This document shows, piece by piece, positions 26,302-38,024 of a stretch of 64,000 nt of DNA. Positions within the stretch are counted from its first letter, which is position 1. The number at the start of each line of letters is the position of its first letter. Origin of the DNA: Phymorhynchus buccinoides (lineage: Eukaryota; Mollusca; Gastropoda; Neogastropoda; Raphitomidae); the NCBI GenBank assembly GCA_017654935.2, contig CM065701.1, positions 411,682 through 475,681 on the forward strand, given 5' to 3'. The position numbers were made by a program, and so were the translations under genes. Under the pieces are notes generated by a model. The model saw nothing but the letters and a program-made list of their open reading frames with translations. It searched no databases and was not told the origin of the DNA.

Positions 26302-26373
<72 letters not shown>

Positions 26374-26415
26374 CACACACACACTCACACACACACATAC
26401 ACACACACACACACA

Positions 26416-26446
<31 letters not shown>
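26302..26446 (+). repeat. CA microsatellite with AT core
   Basis: (AC)n, a short (AT)n at about 26360-26371, then (AC)n again. With the GT run at 26022 it forms a potential long inverted pair. Confidence 0.97.
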
Positions 26447-26448
<2 letters not shown>

Positions 26449-26469
26449 GGCTGGTTGGTTAGTTGAAGC

Positions 26470-27012
26470 ATCAAGAAAACAACAACAATCATCAACAACG
26501 GCAACAACAAAACGAACACCACAAACAAACATCAACGGCAACAACAAAACGAACACCACAAAAAACATCAACAACGGCAACAACAAAACGAACACCACAA
26601 ACAAACATCAACGGCAACAACAAAACGAACACCACAAACAAACATCAACAACGGCAACAACAAAACGAACACCACAACAAACATCAACAACGGCAACAAC
26701 AAAACGAACACCACAAACAAACATCAACAACGGCAACAACAAAACGAACACCACAAACAAACATCAACAACGGCAACAACAAAACGAACACCACAAACAA
26801 ACATCAACAACGGCAACAACAAAACGAACACCACAAACAACATCAACAACGGCAACAACAAAACGAACACCACAAACATCAACGGCAACAACAAAACGAA
26901 CACCACAAACAACAACGGCAACAACAAAACGAACACCACAAACAACAACGGCAACAACAAAACGAACACCACAAACAACAACGGCAACAACAAAACGAAC
27001 ACCACAAAACCA
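26470..27012 (+). repeat. ~40-bp AAC-rich minisatellite, about 15 units
   Basis: Units contain CAACGGCAACAACAAAACGA followed by ACACCACAAACAA. Lengths shrink from about 40 bp on the left to about 31 bp on the right by loss of CATCAA parts. Forward open frames (Asn/Gln/His-rich) are low-complexity by-products. Confidence 0.95.
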
Positions 27013-27160
27013 ATCATCCGATAAAAAGAAAGAGAACAGAACGGACAGGACAAGTGTTCCAGGCGTCCAAGGCATTTTAATACCTGCTGGTTTCCAACGA
27101 GGAACTGACCAGTGTTTCCTGTAACCTTCTACCCGCCACATCAGTTCTGACCAGGCTGGG

Positions 27161-27370
27161 GAGGTCACCCCACTCTGCCAACCCTAACGAGGCCTCTCAA
27201 CTTATGCTAATGAGCATGCCGGTCAGTCGTTTCTGACCATGACTGCCACAGGGCTTACAGGGGTCAGTTGTGACGGGGAGGTCACCTCACTCTGCCAACC
27301 CTAACAAGGCCTCTTCACTTAATATGCTAATGAGCATGCCGGTCAGTCGTTTCTGACTATGACTGCCAGA
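27161..27370 (+). repeat. 117-bp direct duplication
   Basis: GAGGTCACC...CACTCTGCCAACCCTAAC starts at 27161 and 27278. Both copies pass through ATGCTAATGAGCATGCCGGT and end at GACTGCCA. The core contains the palindrome-like ATGCTAATGAGCAT. Confidence 0.9.
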
Positions 27371-27499
27371 TAGCAGAGGGACCAGGTGCTGTTTCTGCGG
27401 GCTGGGTTAGAGTGTGTTTGTAGTGAAGATGCCTCGCCAGGGGACATCCCCACTCTCTCGACCAAATGGATTATGGACAGCTGCCATTGCGGAGGGCCC

Positions 27500-29158
27500 C
27501 GGAAGGCCAACCCATCCCTTGAGCTACAGCACTAGAGTAAGAGCGAATGAGAGTTTGAGAGTCATAGAAGGCCAACCCATCCCTTCTGTTGCAGCACTAG
27601 AGTAAGAGCGAATGAGAGTTTGAGAGTCATAGAAGGCCAACCCATCCCTTCTGTTGCAGCACTAGAGTAAGAGCGAATGAGAGTTTGAGAGTCATAGAAG
27701 GCCAACCCATCCCTTCAGCTGCAGCACTAGAGTAAGAGCGAATGAGAGTTTGAGAGTCATGGAAGGCCAACCCATCCCTTCTGTTGCAGCACTAGAGTAA
27801 GAGCGAATGAGAGTTTGAGAGTCATGGAAGGCCAACCCATCCCTTCTGTTGCAGCACTAGAGTAAGAGCGAATGAGAGTTTGAGAGTCATGGAAGGCCAA
27901 CCCATCCCTTCTGTTGCAGCACTAGAGTAAGAGCGAATGAGAGTTTGAGAGTCATGGAAGGCCAACCCATCCCTTCTGTTGCAGCACTAGAGTAAGAGCG
28001 AATGAGAGTTTGAGAGTCATGGAAGGCCAACCCATCCCTTCTGCTGCAGCACTAGAGTAAGAGCGAATGAGAGTTTGAGAGTCATAGAAGGCCAACCCAT
28101 CCCTTCTGTTGCAGCACTAGAGTAAGAGCGAATGAGAGTTTGAGAGTCATGGAAGGCCAACCCATCCCTTCTGCTGCAGCACTAGAGTAAGAGCGAATGA
28201 GAGTTTGAGAGTCATAGAAGGCCAACCCATCCCTTCAGCTGCAGCACTAGAGTAAGAGCGAATGAGAGTTTGAGAGTCATGGAAGGCCAACCCATCCCTT
28301 CTGCTGCAGCACTAGAGTAACCAATGAGAGTTTGAGAGTCATGGAAGGCCAACCCATCCCTTCTGTTGCAGCACTAGAGTAAGAGCGAATGAGAGTTTGA
28401 GAGTCATGGAAGGCCAACCCATCCCTTCTGTTGCAGCACTAGAGTAAGAGCGAATGAGAGTTTGAGAGTCATGGAAGGCCAACCCATCCCTTCTGTTGCA
28501 GCACTAGAGTAAGAGCGAATGAGAGTTTGAGAGTCATGGAAGGCCAACCCATCCCTTCTGTTGCAGCACTAGAGTAAGAGCGAATGAGAGTTTGAGAGTC
28601 ATGGAAGGCCAACCCATCCCTTCTGTTGCAGCACTAGAGTAAGAGCGAATGAGAGTTTGAGAGTCATAGAAGGCCAACCCATCCCTTCAGCTGCAGCACT
28701 AGAGTAAGAGCGAATGAGAGTTTGAGAGTCATGGAAGGCCAACCCATCCCTTCTGCTGCAGCACTAGAGTAAGAGCGAATGAGAGTTTGAGAGTCATAGA
28801 AGGCCAACCCATCCCTTCTGCTGCAGCACTAGAGTAAGAGCGAATGAGAGTTTGAGAGTCATGGAAGGCCAACCCATCCCTTCTGCTGCAGCACTAGAAC
28901 CAATGAGAGTTTGAGAGTCATGGAAGGCCAACCCATCCCTTCTGTTGCAGCACTAGAGTAAGAGCGAATGAGAGTTTGAGAGTCATGGAAGGCCAACCCA
29001 TCCCTTCTGCTGCAGCACTAGAACCAATGAGAGTTTGAGAGTCATGGAAGGCCAACCCATCCCTTCTGCTGCAGCACTAGAACCAATGAGAGTTTGAGAG
29101 TCATGAAAGGCCAACCCATCCTTTCTGCTGCAGCACTAGAACAATGAGAGTTAGAGTC
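27500..29158 (+). repeat. 65-bp minisatellite, about 26 units
   Basis: GAGCGAATGAGAGTTTGAGA followed by GTCATGGAAGGCCAACCCAT and CCCTTCTGTTGCAGCACTAGAGTAA repeats every 65 bp (for example 27541 and 27606). Variants include ATAGAA/ATGGAA and TTGCAG/CTGCAG. Shorter units that have lost GTAAGAGCG occur at about 28320, 28900, 29020 and 29080, concentrated at the right end. Confidence 0.97.
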
Positions 29159-29214
29159 ATGGTCTTCCACGAAGGACTAAGCTGTCCCACGATGTTCCCA
29201 CCCAGCGGCAGATC

Positions 29215-30710
29215 ATCTATTGCACGGCCCTCACGCTGCCGCTGGCCCCTACTCCATGCCAATCTATTGCACGGCCCTCACGCTGCCGCTGGCCCCTACT
29301 CCATGCCAATCTATTGCACGGCCCTCACGCTGCCGCTGGCCCCTACTCCATGCCAATCTATTGCACGGCCCTCACGCTGCCGCTGGCCCCTACTCCATGC
29401 CAATATATTGCACGGCCCTCACGCTGCCGCTGGCCCCTACTCCATGCCAATCTATTGCACGGCCCTCACGCTGCCGCTGGCCCCTACTCCATGCCAATCT
29501 ATTGCACGGCCCTCACGCTGCCGCTGGCCCCTACTCCATGCCAATCTATTGCACGGCCCTCACGCTGCCGCTGGCCCCTACTCCATGCCAATCTATTGCA
29601 CGGCCCTCACGCTGCCGCTGGCCCCTACTCCATGCCAATCTATTGCACGGCCCTCACGCTGCCGCTGGCCCCTACTCCATGCCAATCTATTGCCCGGCCC
29701 TCACGCTGCCGCTGGCCCCTACTCCATGCCAATCTATTGCACGGCCCTCACGCTGCCGCTGGCCCCTACTCCATGCCAATCTATTGCACGGCCCTCACGC
29801 TGCCGCTGGCCCCTACTCCATGCCAATCTATTGCACGGCCCTCACGCTGCCGCTGGCCCCTACTCCATGCCAATATATTGCACGGCCCTCACGCTGCCGC
29901 TGGCCCCTACTCCATGCCAATCTATTGCACGGCCCTCACGCTGCCGCTGGCCCCTACTCCATGCCAATCTATTGCACGGCCCTCACGCTGCCGCTGGCCC
30001 CTACTCCATGCCAATCTATTGCACGGCCCTCACGCTGCCGCTGGCCCCTACTCCATGCCAATCTATTGCACGGCCCTCACGCTGCCGCTGGCCCCTACTC
30101 CATGCCAATCTATTGCACGGCCCTCACGCTGCCGCTGGCCCCTACTCCATGCCAATCTATTGCACGGCCCTCACGTTGCCGCTGGCCCCTACTCCATGCC
30201 AATATATTGCACGGCCCTCACGCTGCCGCTGGCCCCTACTCCATGCCAATCTATTGCACGGCCCTCACGCTGCCGCTGGCTCCTACTCCATGCCAATCTA
30301 TTGCACGGCCCTCACGCTGCCGCTGGCCCCTACTCCATGCCAATCTATTGCACGGCCCTCACGCTGCCGCTGGCCCCTACTCCATGCCAATCTATTGCAC
30401 GGCCCTCACGCTGCCGCTGGCCCCTACTCCATGCCAATCTATTGCACGGCCCTCACGCTGCCGCTGGCTCCTACTCCATGCCAATCTATTGCACGGCCCT
30501 CACACTGCCGCTGGCCCCTACTCCATGCCAATCTATTGCACGGCCCTCACGCTGCCGCTGACCCCTACTCCATGCCAATCTATTGCACGGCCCTCACGCT
30601 GCCGCTGGCCCCTACTCCATGCCAATCTATTGCACGGCCCTCACGCTGCCGCTGGCCCCTACTCCATGCCAATCTATTGCACGGCCCTCACGCTGCAGCT
30701 GGCCCCTATT
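29215..30710 (+). repeat. 47-bp minisatellite, about 32 units
   Basis: ATCTATTGCACGGCCCTCAC followed by GCTGCCGCTGGCCCCTACTC and CATGCCA. Units are almost identical; the few variants are ATATATTG, GCCCGG, GGCTCC and CACACTG. Homogeneity points to recent amplification. Forward open frames are by-products of a stop-free unit. Confidence 0.98.
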
Positions 30711-30711
30711 C

Positions 30712-31744
30712 TGTTGTATCGTATTGTATTATCTTGTATCGTATTGTATTGTATTGTAATGCATTGTATTGTATTGTATTGTATTGTATCGTATTGTATT
30801 GTGTTGTATCGTATTGTATTGTGTTGTATCGTATTGTATTGTATTGTATCTTATTACGTTGTATTGCATTGTATTATATTGCGTTGTAATATTGCATTCG
30901 AAAAAAACAGACTGCAACGTCACTGGAACATACAGCAAACAAACAACTACACAAGTGTAAAGTGACGTTATTTTATTCACAAGAGACAAAAAAAAAAGTA
31001 TTGTATTGTATTGCGTTCAATTGTATTGTATTATATTGCGTTGTATTGTATTGTATTGTATTGTATTGTATTGCACTGCATTGTATTGTATTGCACCGTA
31101 TTGTATTGTACTATATTGTATTGTAGTTGTATTGTATTGTATTGTATTGTAGTGTCTTGTATTGTAATGCATTGCATTGTACTGTACTGCACTGTATTGT
31201 ATTGTATTGTATCATGTTGCATTGTATTGTATTGTAGTGTACTGTATTGCATTGTATTGCATTGTATTGTAGTGCATTGTAATGCATTGTATTGTAATGC
31301 ATTGCATTATACTGTATTGTATTGTATTGTATTGTGTTGTAGTGCATTGTATTGTATTGTATTGTATTGTATTGTAGTGCACTGTATTGTATTGTATTGT
31401 ATTGTATTGTATTGCATTGTATTGTATTGTATTGTAGTGCATTGTATTGTATTGTATTGCATTGTATTGTATTGTAGTGCATTGTATTGTATTGTATTGT
31501 ATTCTGCTGTATTGTGTTGTATTGTATTGTATCGTGTTGTATTGTATTTATTGTATTGTGTTGCATTGTATAATTGTAATGCACTGTATTGTATTGTATC
31601 GTATTGTGTTGTATTGCACTGTATTGTACTGTATTGTATTGTATCGTATTGTATTGCACTGTATTGTATTGTATTGCACTGTATCGTGTTGTATTGCATT
31701 CGTTGTATTGCACTGTATTGCACTGTATTGTATTGTATTGTAAG
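30712..31744 (+). repeat. ATTGT pentanucleotide satellite
   Basis: (TATTG)n with frequent single-base variants (TATCG, TGTTG, CATTG, CACTG, TAGTG), interrupted at 30893-31000 by about 105 bp of unrelated sequence with an A-run. It ends abruptly at 31744 against the Gypsy-like element. Confidence 0.97.
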
Positions 31745-31790
31745 CTTCACATCCTCACGACCGACGGATTCCGTCCCGTAGACAGCATGC

Positions 31791-32267
31791 TCAACAAACG
31801 GCAGAGCCTAAGTTGTCAGGATAGGGCCACGCTACACTGGCAGGTAATGTCATTGACACTTGAATGATGCCTTGGTAAGGAACTTTCTGCCCCCCAGCCC
31901 CTGTGATAGAAATGTCTGTGTCAAGTGTCTGTAACTCAACATGCATTAAATGTTCTTCATAGAAAGACTGAGACACCACCGTTACTTGTGAACCACTATC
32001 AAGTAAACCCATTACTTCAACTCCTTCCACTATCAGTTGAGTCTCACAGCAGGGTCCCACATGTGCTTCCAACACAGAAGAATCAGTATGTATTTCAGCT
32101 AAAATAATGTCAGGTGTTAAAGTTAGAGTCTGTCTTTTTAGTAAATTCTGTACTCTAAGCACACATGCATTCTCCTTAATGTCTGCATTTAACACTGTCA
32201 GTCCATTTGGTAATTTGTCTTCTGTTCGAGGACAAATTAATGTCTGAAGCACCGGGTATTGTTCCAT
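31791..32267 (-). pseudogene. retroviral-type aspartic protease of the Gypsy-like element
   Basis: This 159-codon segment contains GLLDSGSQVTVVS around residue 90 (about 32000). LDSGS is the active-site loop of retrotransposon pepsin-like proteases, which cut the Gag-Pol polyprotein. It continues through GAGGQKVPYQG, the stretch that follows the protease fold in many Gypsy-type elements, and then ends. The start is set only by the frame change: the homologous upstream part is in the adjacent frame (32505-32176, with RIDYLEGHIKPVRLRN). Truncated and frame-broken. Confidence 0.7.
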
Positions 32268-32375
32268 GTAATTCTAACACCTGTCCTGGCTGTAATGTAA
32301 CACTAATGTTTCTAAGTCGTACAGGCTTAATATGTCCCTCCAGGTAATCAATCCGATGTTGCAGTTCTGTGGGGC

Positions 32376-33572
32376 TCACTGTTGTTGAGGTTGACACCCG
32401 CCCCGCAGCGTCGACGGATGCCCGTTTCCCATAGCCTTCCTGTAGCCATTTCTCCTCTTCGCCTCCTCCCTGGCCACCTTCTCTGGATTCGGCTCGTTGG
32501 GGCAATCCTCAGCGAAGTGGCTTCCAACTTCACCGCAGCGAAAACAGTGACCCCGTGGTGCTTTTGGTGTCGTGGTCCTCTGAATTTTGTGGCCTAACTT
32601 CTGTGCCACACTCTCGGTTAGTTCTTCAAGGAGCTCCGGCGACACTGTTTTCACAGTAGCATTATTTTGCAGCACCCTTTCTGATTTTTGATTTCTGCTC
32701 AACTCTAGCTGTTGCACTACAGTCAACAATTCCTCCAGGTCAGGAGAGACCTGGCCTGGGAATCCAAAGCGACCCCGGATTTCTACTAGTAGCAAGGAAT
32801 TTATGTTCTTACAAAAAATGTGATACACCTTGCGGGGTCCTTCCTCTTCGTGGATCGCATTTGTCTCTGTCAGTGAGGCCATCTCTGTCCACAATCGAAG
32901 CAAAAATGATGCGGCAGTCTCTTTGGCACGGGGCGTCATGTTGAGGAAATCCATGACCCTGTCGTCCCCTGTTCTCACGCCACCGTACAGTCTTTTCAGT
33001 TTATCAACAATTTCTCCTGTGCTTTTGCACAGTTTAATCTGTTGATAAGGGAGTCCCCTCAAGCTACTTTGCACTTTATTTAAGAGATCTGGAATGGAAT
33101 GGTCTTTCATTAACTGTTCCACCTGACTTAACCAGTCATTAAACGTGACTTCATTTCCACCAGAGGGAGGAAGTCCGGTGAACATCTTGATTCTCACGGT
33201 AGGTGAAGTAACCACTTGGATCGTTGGCTGAGACTGTTGAGTCTGCTGTAGATAGTGTAATTGTTGTTGCTGAATCTGCTGCTGTTGCTGTTGAAACTGC
33301 AGTTGCTGAATCTGCTGCTGGATTTGCTGCTGCTGCTGCTGGATTTGCTGCTGCTGCTGGATTTGCTGCTGCTGCTGCTGCTGGATTTGCTGCTGCTGCT
33401 GTTGCATTATTTGCTGTTGTTGAAATTGCTCCTGGCCTTGCTGTTCTCTTATTATTGGTTGTTGCTGTAGCATTTGTTGCTGGTCTTGCTCTTGCTGGAT
33501 TTGCTGCTGCTGGATTTGCTGTTGCTGCTGCATTTGCTGCTGCTGCTGGATTTGCTGCTGCTGCTGTATCAT
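32376..33572 (-). CDS. gag: Gag protein of the Gypsy-like element, polyglutamine N-terminus
   Basis: A 398-codon frame beginning MIQQQQQ. Residues 1-123 are almost entirely glutamine with isolated M, I, E and L, encoded by CAG/CAA runs (33200-33572). Residues about 125-330 resemble Gag capsid regions of the Gypsy/PNMA type (VRIKMFTGLPPSGG, FNDWLSQVEQL, SLRGLPYQQIK). Residues 343-357 are a CCHC zinc knuckle, CFRCGEVGSHFAEDC (C-x2-C-x4-H-x4-C), for RNA packaging. The frame is open upstream to a stop near 33650 without another Met, so 33572 is the first usable start, but the original N-terminus may have included the 33-bp repeats. The polyQ expansion is unusual for a Gag. Expression is unknown. 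Confidence 0.8.
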   Translation of the reverse strand: MIQQQQQIQQQQQMQQQQQIQQQQIQQEQDQQQMLQQQPIIREQQGQEQFQQQQIMQQQQQQIQQQQQQQIQQQQQIQQQQQQIQQQIQQLQFQQQQQQIQQQQLHYLQQTQQSQPTIQVVTSPTVRIKMFTGLPPSGGNEVTFNDWLSQVEQLMKDHSIPDLLNKVQSSLRGLPYQQIKLCKSTGEIVDKLKRLYGGVRTGDDRVMDFLNMTPRAKETAASFLLRLWTEMASLTETNAIHEEEGPRKVYHIFCKNINSLLLVEIRGRFGFPGQVSPDLEELLTVVQQLELSRNQKSERVLQNNATVKTVSPELLEELTESVAQKLGHKIQRTTTPKAPRGHCFRCGEVGSHFAEDCPNEPNPEKVAREEAKRRNGYRKAMGNGHPSTLRGGCQPQQQ

Positions 33573-33659
33573 CTGCTGTTTCTTCAGCTGTAACTTAGAT
33601 ATTTGCTGCTTTCTTGTAGCTGGTCCAGATGAGATTTGCCATGGTACTGGCTGCGGTCA

Positions 33660-34003
33660 GCACTCTGCTCACCTCCCCCACCGCCACTTGCCGACAGACC
33701 CAACTCTCCCCCACCGCCACTTGCCGACAGACCCAACTCTCCCCCACCGCCACTTGCCGACAGACCCAACTCTCCCCCACCGCCACTTGCCGACAGACCC
33801 AACTCTCCCCCACCGCCCCTTGCCGACAGACTTGTAACTGGTCCAGATGAGATTTGCCATGGTACTCCCCACCGCCACTTGCCGACAGACCCAACTCTCC
33901 CCCACCGCCACTTGCCGACAGACCCAACTCTCCCCCACCGCCACTTGCCGACAGACCCAACTCTCCCCCACCGCCACTTGCCGACAGACCCAACTCTTCG
34001 TCT
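33660..34003 (-). repeat. 33-bp repeats in the leader of the Gypsy-like element
   Basis: CCCAACTCTCCCCCACCGCC plus ACTTGCCGACAGA repeats five times to about 33828. Then TAACTGGTCCAGATGAGATT and TGCCATGGTACT (also at 33618-33645) is repeated, followed by four more 33-bp units to 34000. On the - strand the unit can be read GELGLSASGGG. All three - frames are open here. Confidence 0.93.
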
Positions 34004-34090
34004 ATTTGACTTCATAATTCTTCTTCGGAATCTGACATTTTTATTTTTTGAATTTAGAAAATAAAATATAATTTAGACTTAGTTGACTAT

Positions 34091-34109
34091 GCCCCACATT
34101 TGGGCGCCA
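34091..34109 (-). other. tRNA primer-binding site candidate
   Basis: On the - strand TGGCGCCCAAATGTGGGGC lies just inside the candidate LTR end (GGTTACA). TGGCGCC is the standard start of LTR-element primer-binding sites, complementary to a tRNA 3' CCA end, and this position before Gag is where one is expected. Confidence 0.65.
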
Positions 34110-34115
34110 AATTTG

Positions 34116-34943
34116 TGTAACCACCCCTTGTTGTGGTTGTTGTGGTGCGGTGTGATGTGTGAATTTAGTAAGTGTGAGGATGCAGTGTGTGACTGCAGTG
34201 TTGAAAATGTAACTGTATCTGTTTATGAAGGAGTGGTTTCACAGGGCGTGAGGTCCAGTCAACCAAGTATTATAATTCAAAACACTATCAACACCAATAT
34301 TACATTTACTGATTTTTTCTTTAATACTTTTCTTTTATAAATCAATTTACAAACTGATAACTAAACCTATTACAGACGAATAATTTTAAATACATAGACG
34401 AAGAGTTAGGGATTACAGTGGCTACATGTCTCTCTGTAACATAAACAATTAAACATTGGCATAAGTATTACATTTACATCATAAATCAACCTAAAAGGAA
34501 AAATAGTGTAATGAACATTCTCAAACAGTAACAAACACATGAGGCATTAGTTTAAGCATCACTGACAACTACGATGCTTACATCCCAAAACACTAAGTTA
34601 TTCATCAAAAGTATTATTATCATAATCTATTATTCATTGATCAAAATAATCTCACTAAGATTATACATGAATAATTGTTATTATGTTTGTGATGGCTTTT
34701 AAGTCATCAACAAAAATGTTAGAAGTCTGCACCCCAGACTCTATCACCCATGCCTTCTCAGTTCATGAAGAACTCAATCTCCAAGACAATGCCCATGAAA
34801 TTCAATTTAAGTAGCCTCAAAATAAAATAAACAAATCTTCTGGACATTAAACATTAATATAAACACGCCAAACAGACACAGAAAAATGTTAAAAAGTATC
34901 TTAACTAACAGAAAGCACCATTAGATTACATAAGGTCGTTACA
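34116..34943 (-). repeat. candidate 5' LTR of the Gypsy-like element
   Basis: The inner end is TGTAACC (fwd 34116), next to the primer-binding site. A matching outer end GTTACA occurs at 34938-34943, giving a TG...CA-bounded segment of 828 bp. No second LTR is in the window to confirm the limits, and other TTACA sites (about 34372 and 34427) are possible. Confidence 0.35.
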
Positions 34944-37048
34944 GCTCGTCAGTTTTTCTGAATAATTACATAAATTGACATGTTTTCCAGTCTATTTACA
35001 ATTTAAACTGACTACAACACCTTTCTAAACCTTTTAGTGAAATAAAACAACACCCACCTGCTTTAGAGAAACGGCGGTGACAAGAAAATAGACAACAGAG
35101 CTGATGGAAACGGCTCTGGGTCCAACGATCTTTTTCTTAGTGATGTGGATGATTTGGCTAGCAACAATAGTTCTAGCCAATGAAAATGGAAATTTACTAA
35201 AGTTATGCAATACTATTTTTATTAAATAATAAAAATGAACTTAAAATGTATAAACGTTAGTGAATTTGGCAGTAAATTTGATAGTTTAATTAATAAAAAT
35301 AAAGACGTAATAGCAGACTATAACGGTCATTCTAGTTTCGCTCTGACGGACGTTAGAAAAACAGAGTTACTTTCCCTTGATTTATTTAACTTATTTCCGG
35401 TAAGGGAAACTACTCTATCTGAAAGTATCAAAACAAAACGTGATGTAGGCCTACCGCGAATACTAAGATCGAAGGACTACTGGCTAGTAACTGGTAATAA
35501 TAAACTATCTAGGTTTGACATTAGTTATCCAGGCTACATATGAAGCACAAGCATCGAGCAGCGAAACATCAAAAGTGAGAAAGCAAGATCAAGGGACAAA
35601 TACTGAAGCAACAACGACAACAACAAAATCTCCAAATCAATTACTGTCATGCAGTTCTACCAAGATCAGGATCAGTACGTTGCTCACGCCACTTATGATA
35701 ATCGCAACACGCCCTACTATTTGAACCAGCATCAAGAATATTATGTAACGCGTGTGACAACAGTGGGAATATGCCTACTGCACATCGAAGAGATGTTGAG
35801 AACCGGTTAGAATCCGAACCGGTTTTTCTCTTTGAGCCGTTTTTTTCGAACAGTTTTGTTTTCTCTAATAGGCCTACTCACATCAGTAGTTTCACCTATG
35901 CAAACACATATTTGTCAGAATATTCACACACACACACACCCGCTCAACTCAAAACTCAGCTCAACTCAAAACATTTTAATGATGAGGCCATCTGCCCGTG
36001 TCAAAGGAAGGTGACGGTGGGGGGGGGGGGGGGGGGTAGTTGAAAATATACAGAGACAGAAAGAGAGAGTATAAAATACAAATCAAATATCATAGCAAGG
36101 TCATGATCATGTCCATTTATTGATAAGTATGGGCGCGCGCATGTGTGTGTGTGTGTGCGGACCAAAATCTTTTCGAACTAAAATAGTTGCTCATAAGAAT
36201 ATAATTATATAAATTAAATACGATTGATTATACTGCCACATTGCAAGCACAAAGCAATATTGTCTACAATCACTCAATCACTTTCTTTTTTCAGGATAAA
36301 ATGCCTCCAAATGTCTGCCTTGCGCTTCGGGTTCGGTAATCCGTACCAGAGGGGTAGGCCTAACTCATAAATCGTTGCCCCTTACACCACCAGACAACTA
36401 CAATCAGCTACCTTCGGTTTACAAACACCTAATCTGCGCTGAGATTCAGTGTTAATCTTCGAAAAGATTGCATTATTCTAAGAAAAACTTACTTTCAGTT
36501 TACAGTTTTAAAAAATGGTTCACAGCAACTCGAACCGGTTTTTAAAACCGCGAAATTTTAGCACCGGTATTTCGATTCAAATTGTGGTTTTTCCCAACTC
36601 TAGTGTGGGGTGGTGCCCGGATGGTGCCAGCATCCGGGATAGTGTCAACTAATCACCATTATTATGCTTGTGTAATCTATTATCAGAATGAGAATCACTT
36701 GATGACTGGTAGGCCTACAATGTTCTGCTTTCTGCATCAGGTTTAGCTATCTATTATGATAAATTCAGGTCTGAGAACGATGCTTTCGCAGTGGTAATGT
36801 AGCATTGTAACAAATAAGTGGATGGGTTTGCACATGAGTTTCCAAGTGGGAATGGTTTTTGTACGGAATCTGCGGATTGCGGATCTAATGTGCACATACC
36901 CTTACAGCATTAATATTGCAAACTCTACATTCGCCGACGATGTGCGAAATTTAGTCTAGATCTATCCTAACACTGTCAGTTTCAGCAATAGTAGGCCTAC
37001 ACCATTCACTATTCTTTTCTGCCTGATCTAGCGAGTGTGATCGAATTT
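34944..37048. other. AT-rich region, no gene recognised
   Basis: It contains a G-run (36019-36038), a short GT run (36140-36156) and several copies of the palindrome TAGGCCTA. A 102-codon frame at 35235-35543 (beginning MNLKCINVSEF) and a Ser/Asn/Asp-rich open stretch at about 35068-35183 after an acceptor-like GCTTTAG were noted, but neither has a recognisable domain. Confidence 0.4.
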
Positions 37049-37226
37049 TAGTATTACATTATACGAAACCAATGTTTAAAAACCAACACATTACTGCTCC
37101 ACTAGATCGGGATGCCTTCCCTTGTTGTCCTGGTTACCCATCAAACTGCTAGATCCCACCCTCGGCGTCCATGTACTATACCAAACAATCCCCATCTTCA
37201 CAACATCCATTTCTGTCCCGGATGGC
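37049..37226 (-). repeat. 178-bp direct repeat flanking the BEL/Pao element (copy 1, 3' side)
   Basis: Identical by eye to 44337-44514 at a constant offset of 7288 bp. It lies 200 bp beyond the end of Pol on the - strand. A purine-rich GGTGGGAG precedes it on the - strand, as a polypurine tract would. Probably an LTR or LTR remnant. Confidence 0.6.
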
Positions 37227-37428
37227 TTTTACACTCCCACCAATTACCAGGATTTATGACAGTGTACATACACAAATTATGCTGTAAAACTAAATCACTG
37301 GCATAAATCATGGGAATTCCTTGTTATTAAATTTGCTTTGGGTAAAATGTTATTTAAAGTCTCTGAAATAACGAATTTGTCTAAACAACTGCTTAGCACT
37401 TTAGCACTGTCAAACATCTTGAGTGCAT

Positions 37429-38024
37429 TCACTCATTCTCAAGAATCAAGACAAGTCGTTGCACGGGTCTGTCCAACACAGACATCTTGGCCTGTCTCTG
37501 GCCCTTACTGTTCAAGTTCTTTGTTGCAATGTTCAGCCGAACATGACGCACAAGTCCATCACCATCTGGCTGCGCAGAGACCACTCGGCCCAGCTGCCAC
37601 TGGTTGCGAGGCAAATCTGGATCAGCGACAAGGACGACATCTCCCACCATGAGGTTTCTTTTGGGATGTAACCACTTCTGACGTTGCATGAGTGAAGACA
37701 CATACTCCTTGCGCCACCTGGACCAAAACTGTTCGACCAGAAATTGAACCCGACGCCACCGTTTTCGTAGGAACATGTCTTCCTTCATGAAATGTCCAGG
37801 AGGCGGGAGAGGAACACTGGGTTTCATGGTGAGAATGTGATTTGGGGTAAGGGGTTCAGGGGATACTGGGTCACCTTGGTGAATGGCAGTAATTGGACGA
37901 GAGTTCACGATAGCCATCGTTTCATACAAGAGTGTTCGAAGAGATGAGTCATCCAGAATGTTCCTTCTGTCCTGGTAACCAATAGATAGAAGGATAACAG
38001 GCGAGTGTCGCTCTTTGTCGAGGG
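37429..38024 (-). pseudogene. C-terminal part of BEL/Pao integrase (DUF5641-like), frame-shifted
   Basis: About 200 codons, open from about 38060 in this frame and beginning TLDKERHS. It contains LRTLLYETMAIVNSRPIT, EPLTPNHIL, WRRVQFLVEQFWSRWRKEY and MVGDVVLVADP, the conserved C-terminal domain that follows the integrase core in Pao-type polyproteins. It is one frame away from the main frame. The break lies just after the catalytic glutamate, between about 38025 and 38075. This is the only lesion seen in the element, and it could equally be a sequencing error. Confidence 0.85.

Larger units (their letters stand above)
31745..34943 (-). mobile_element. Gypsy-like LTR retrotransposon, 5' half only
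   Basis: Read on the - strand, the order is candidate 5' LTR (34943-34116), primer-binding site (34109-34091), repeat-rich leader, Gag (33572-32376) and protease (to 31791). Then the element stops at the ATTGT satellite. Reverse transcriptase, RNase H, integrase and the 3' LTR are absent. Gag and protease share one frame, but a segment between them (32505-32176) lies in another, so two frame changes are needed. The copy cannot be autonomous. Confidence 0.8.

Noticed and set aside
29144..30965. Frames of 415-581 codons
   Set aside because: By-product of the stop-free 47-bp unit and the ATTGT array.
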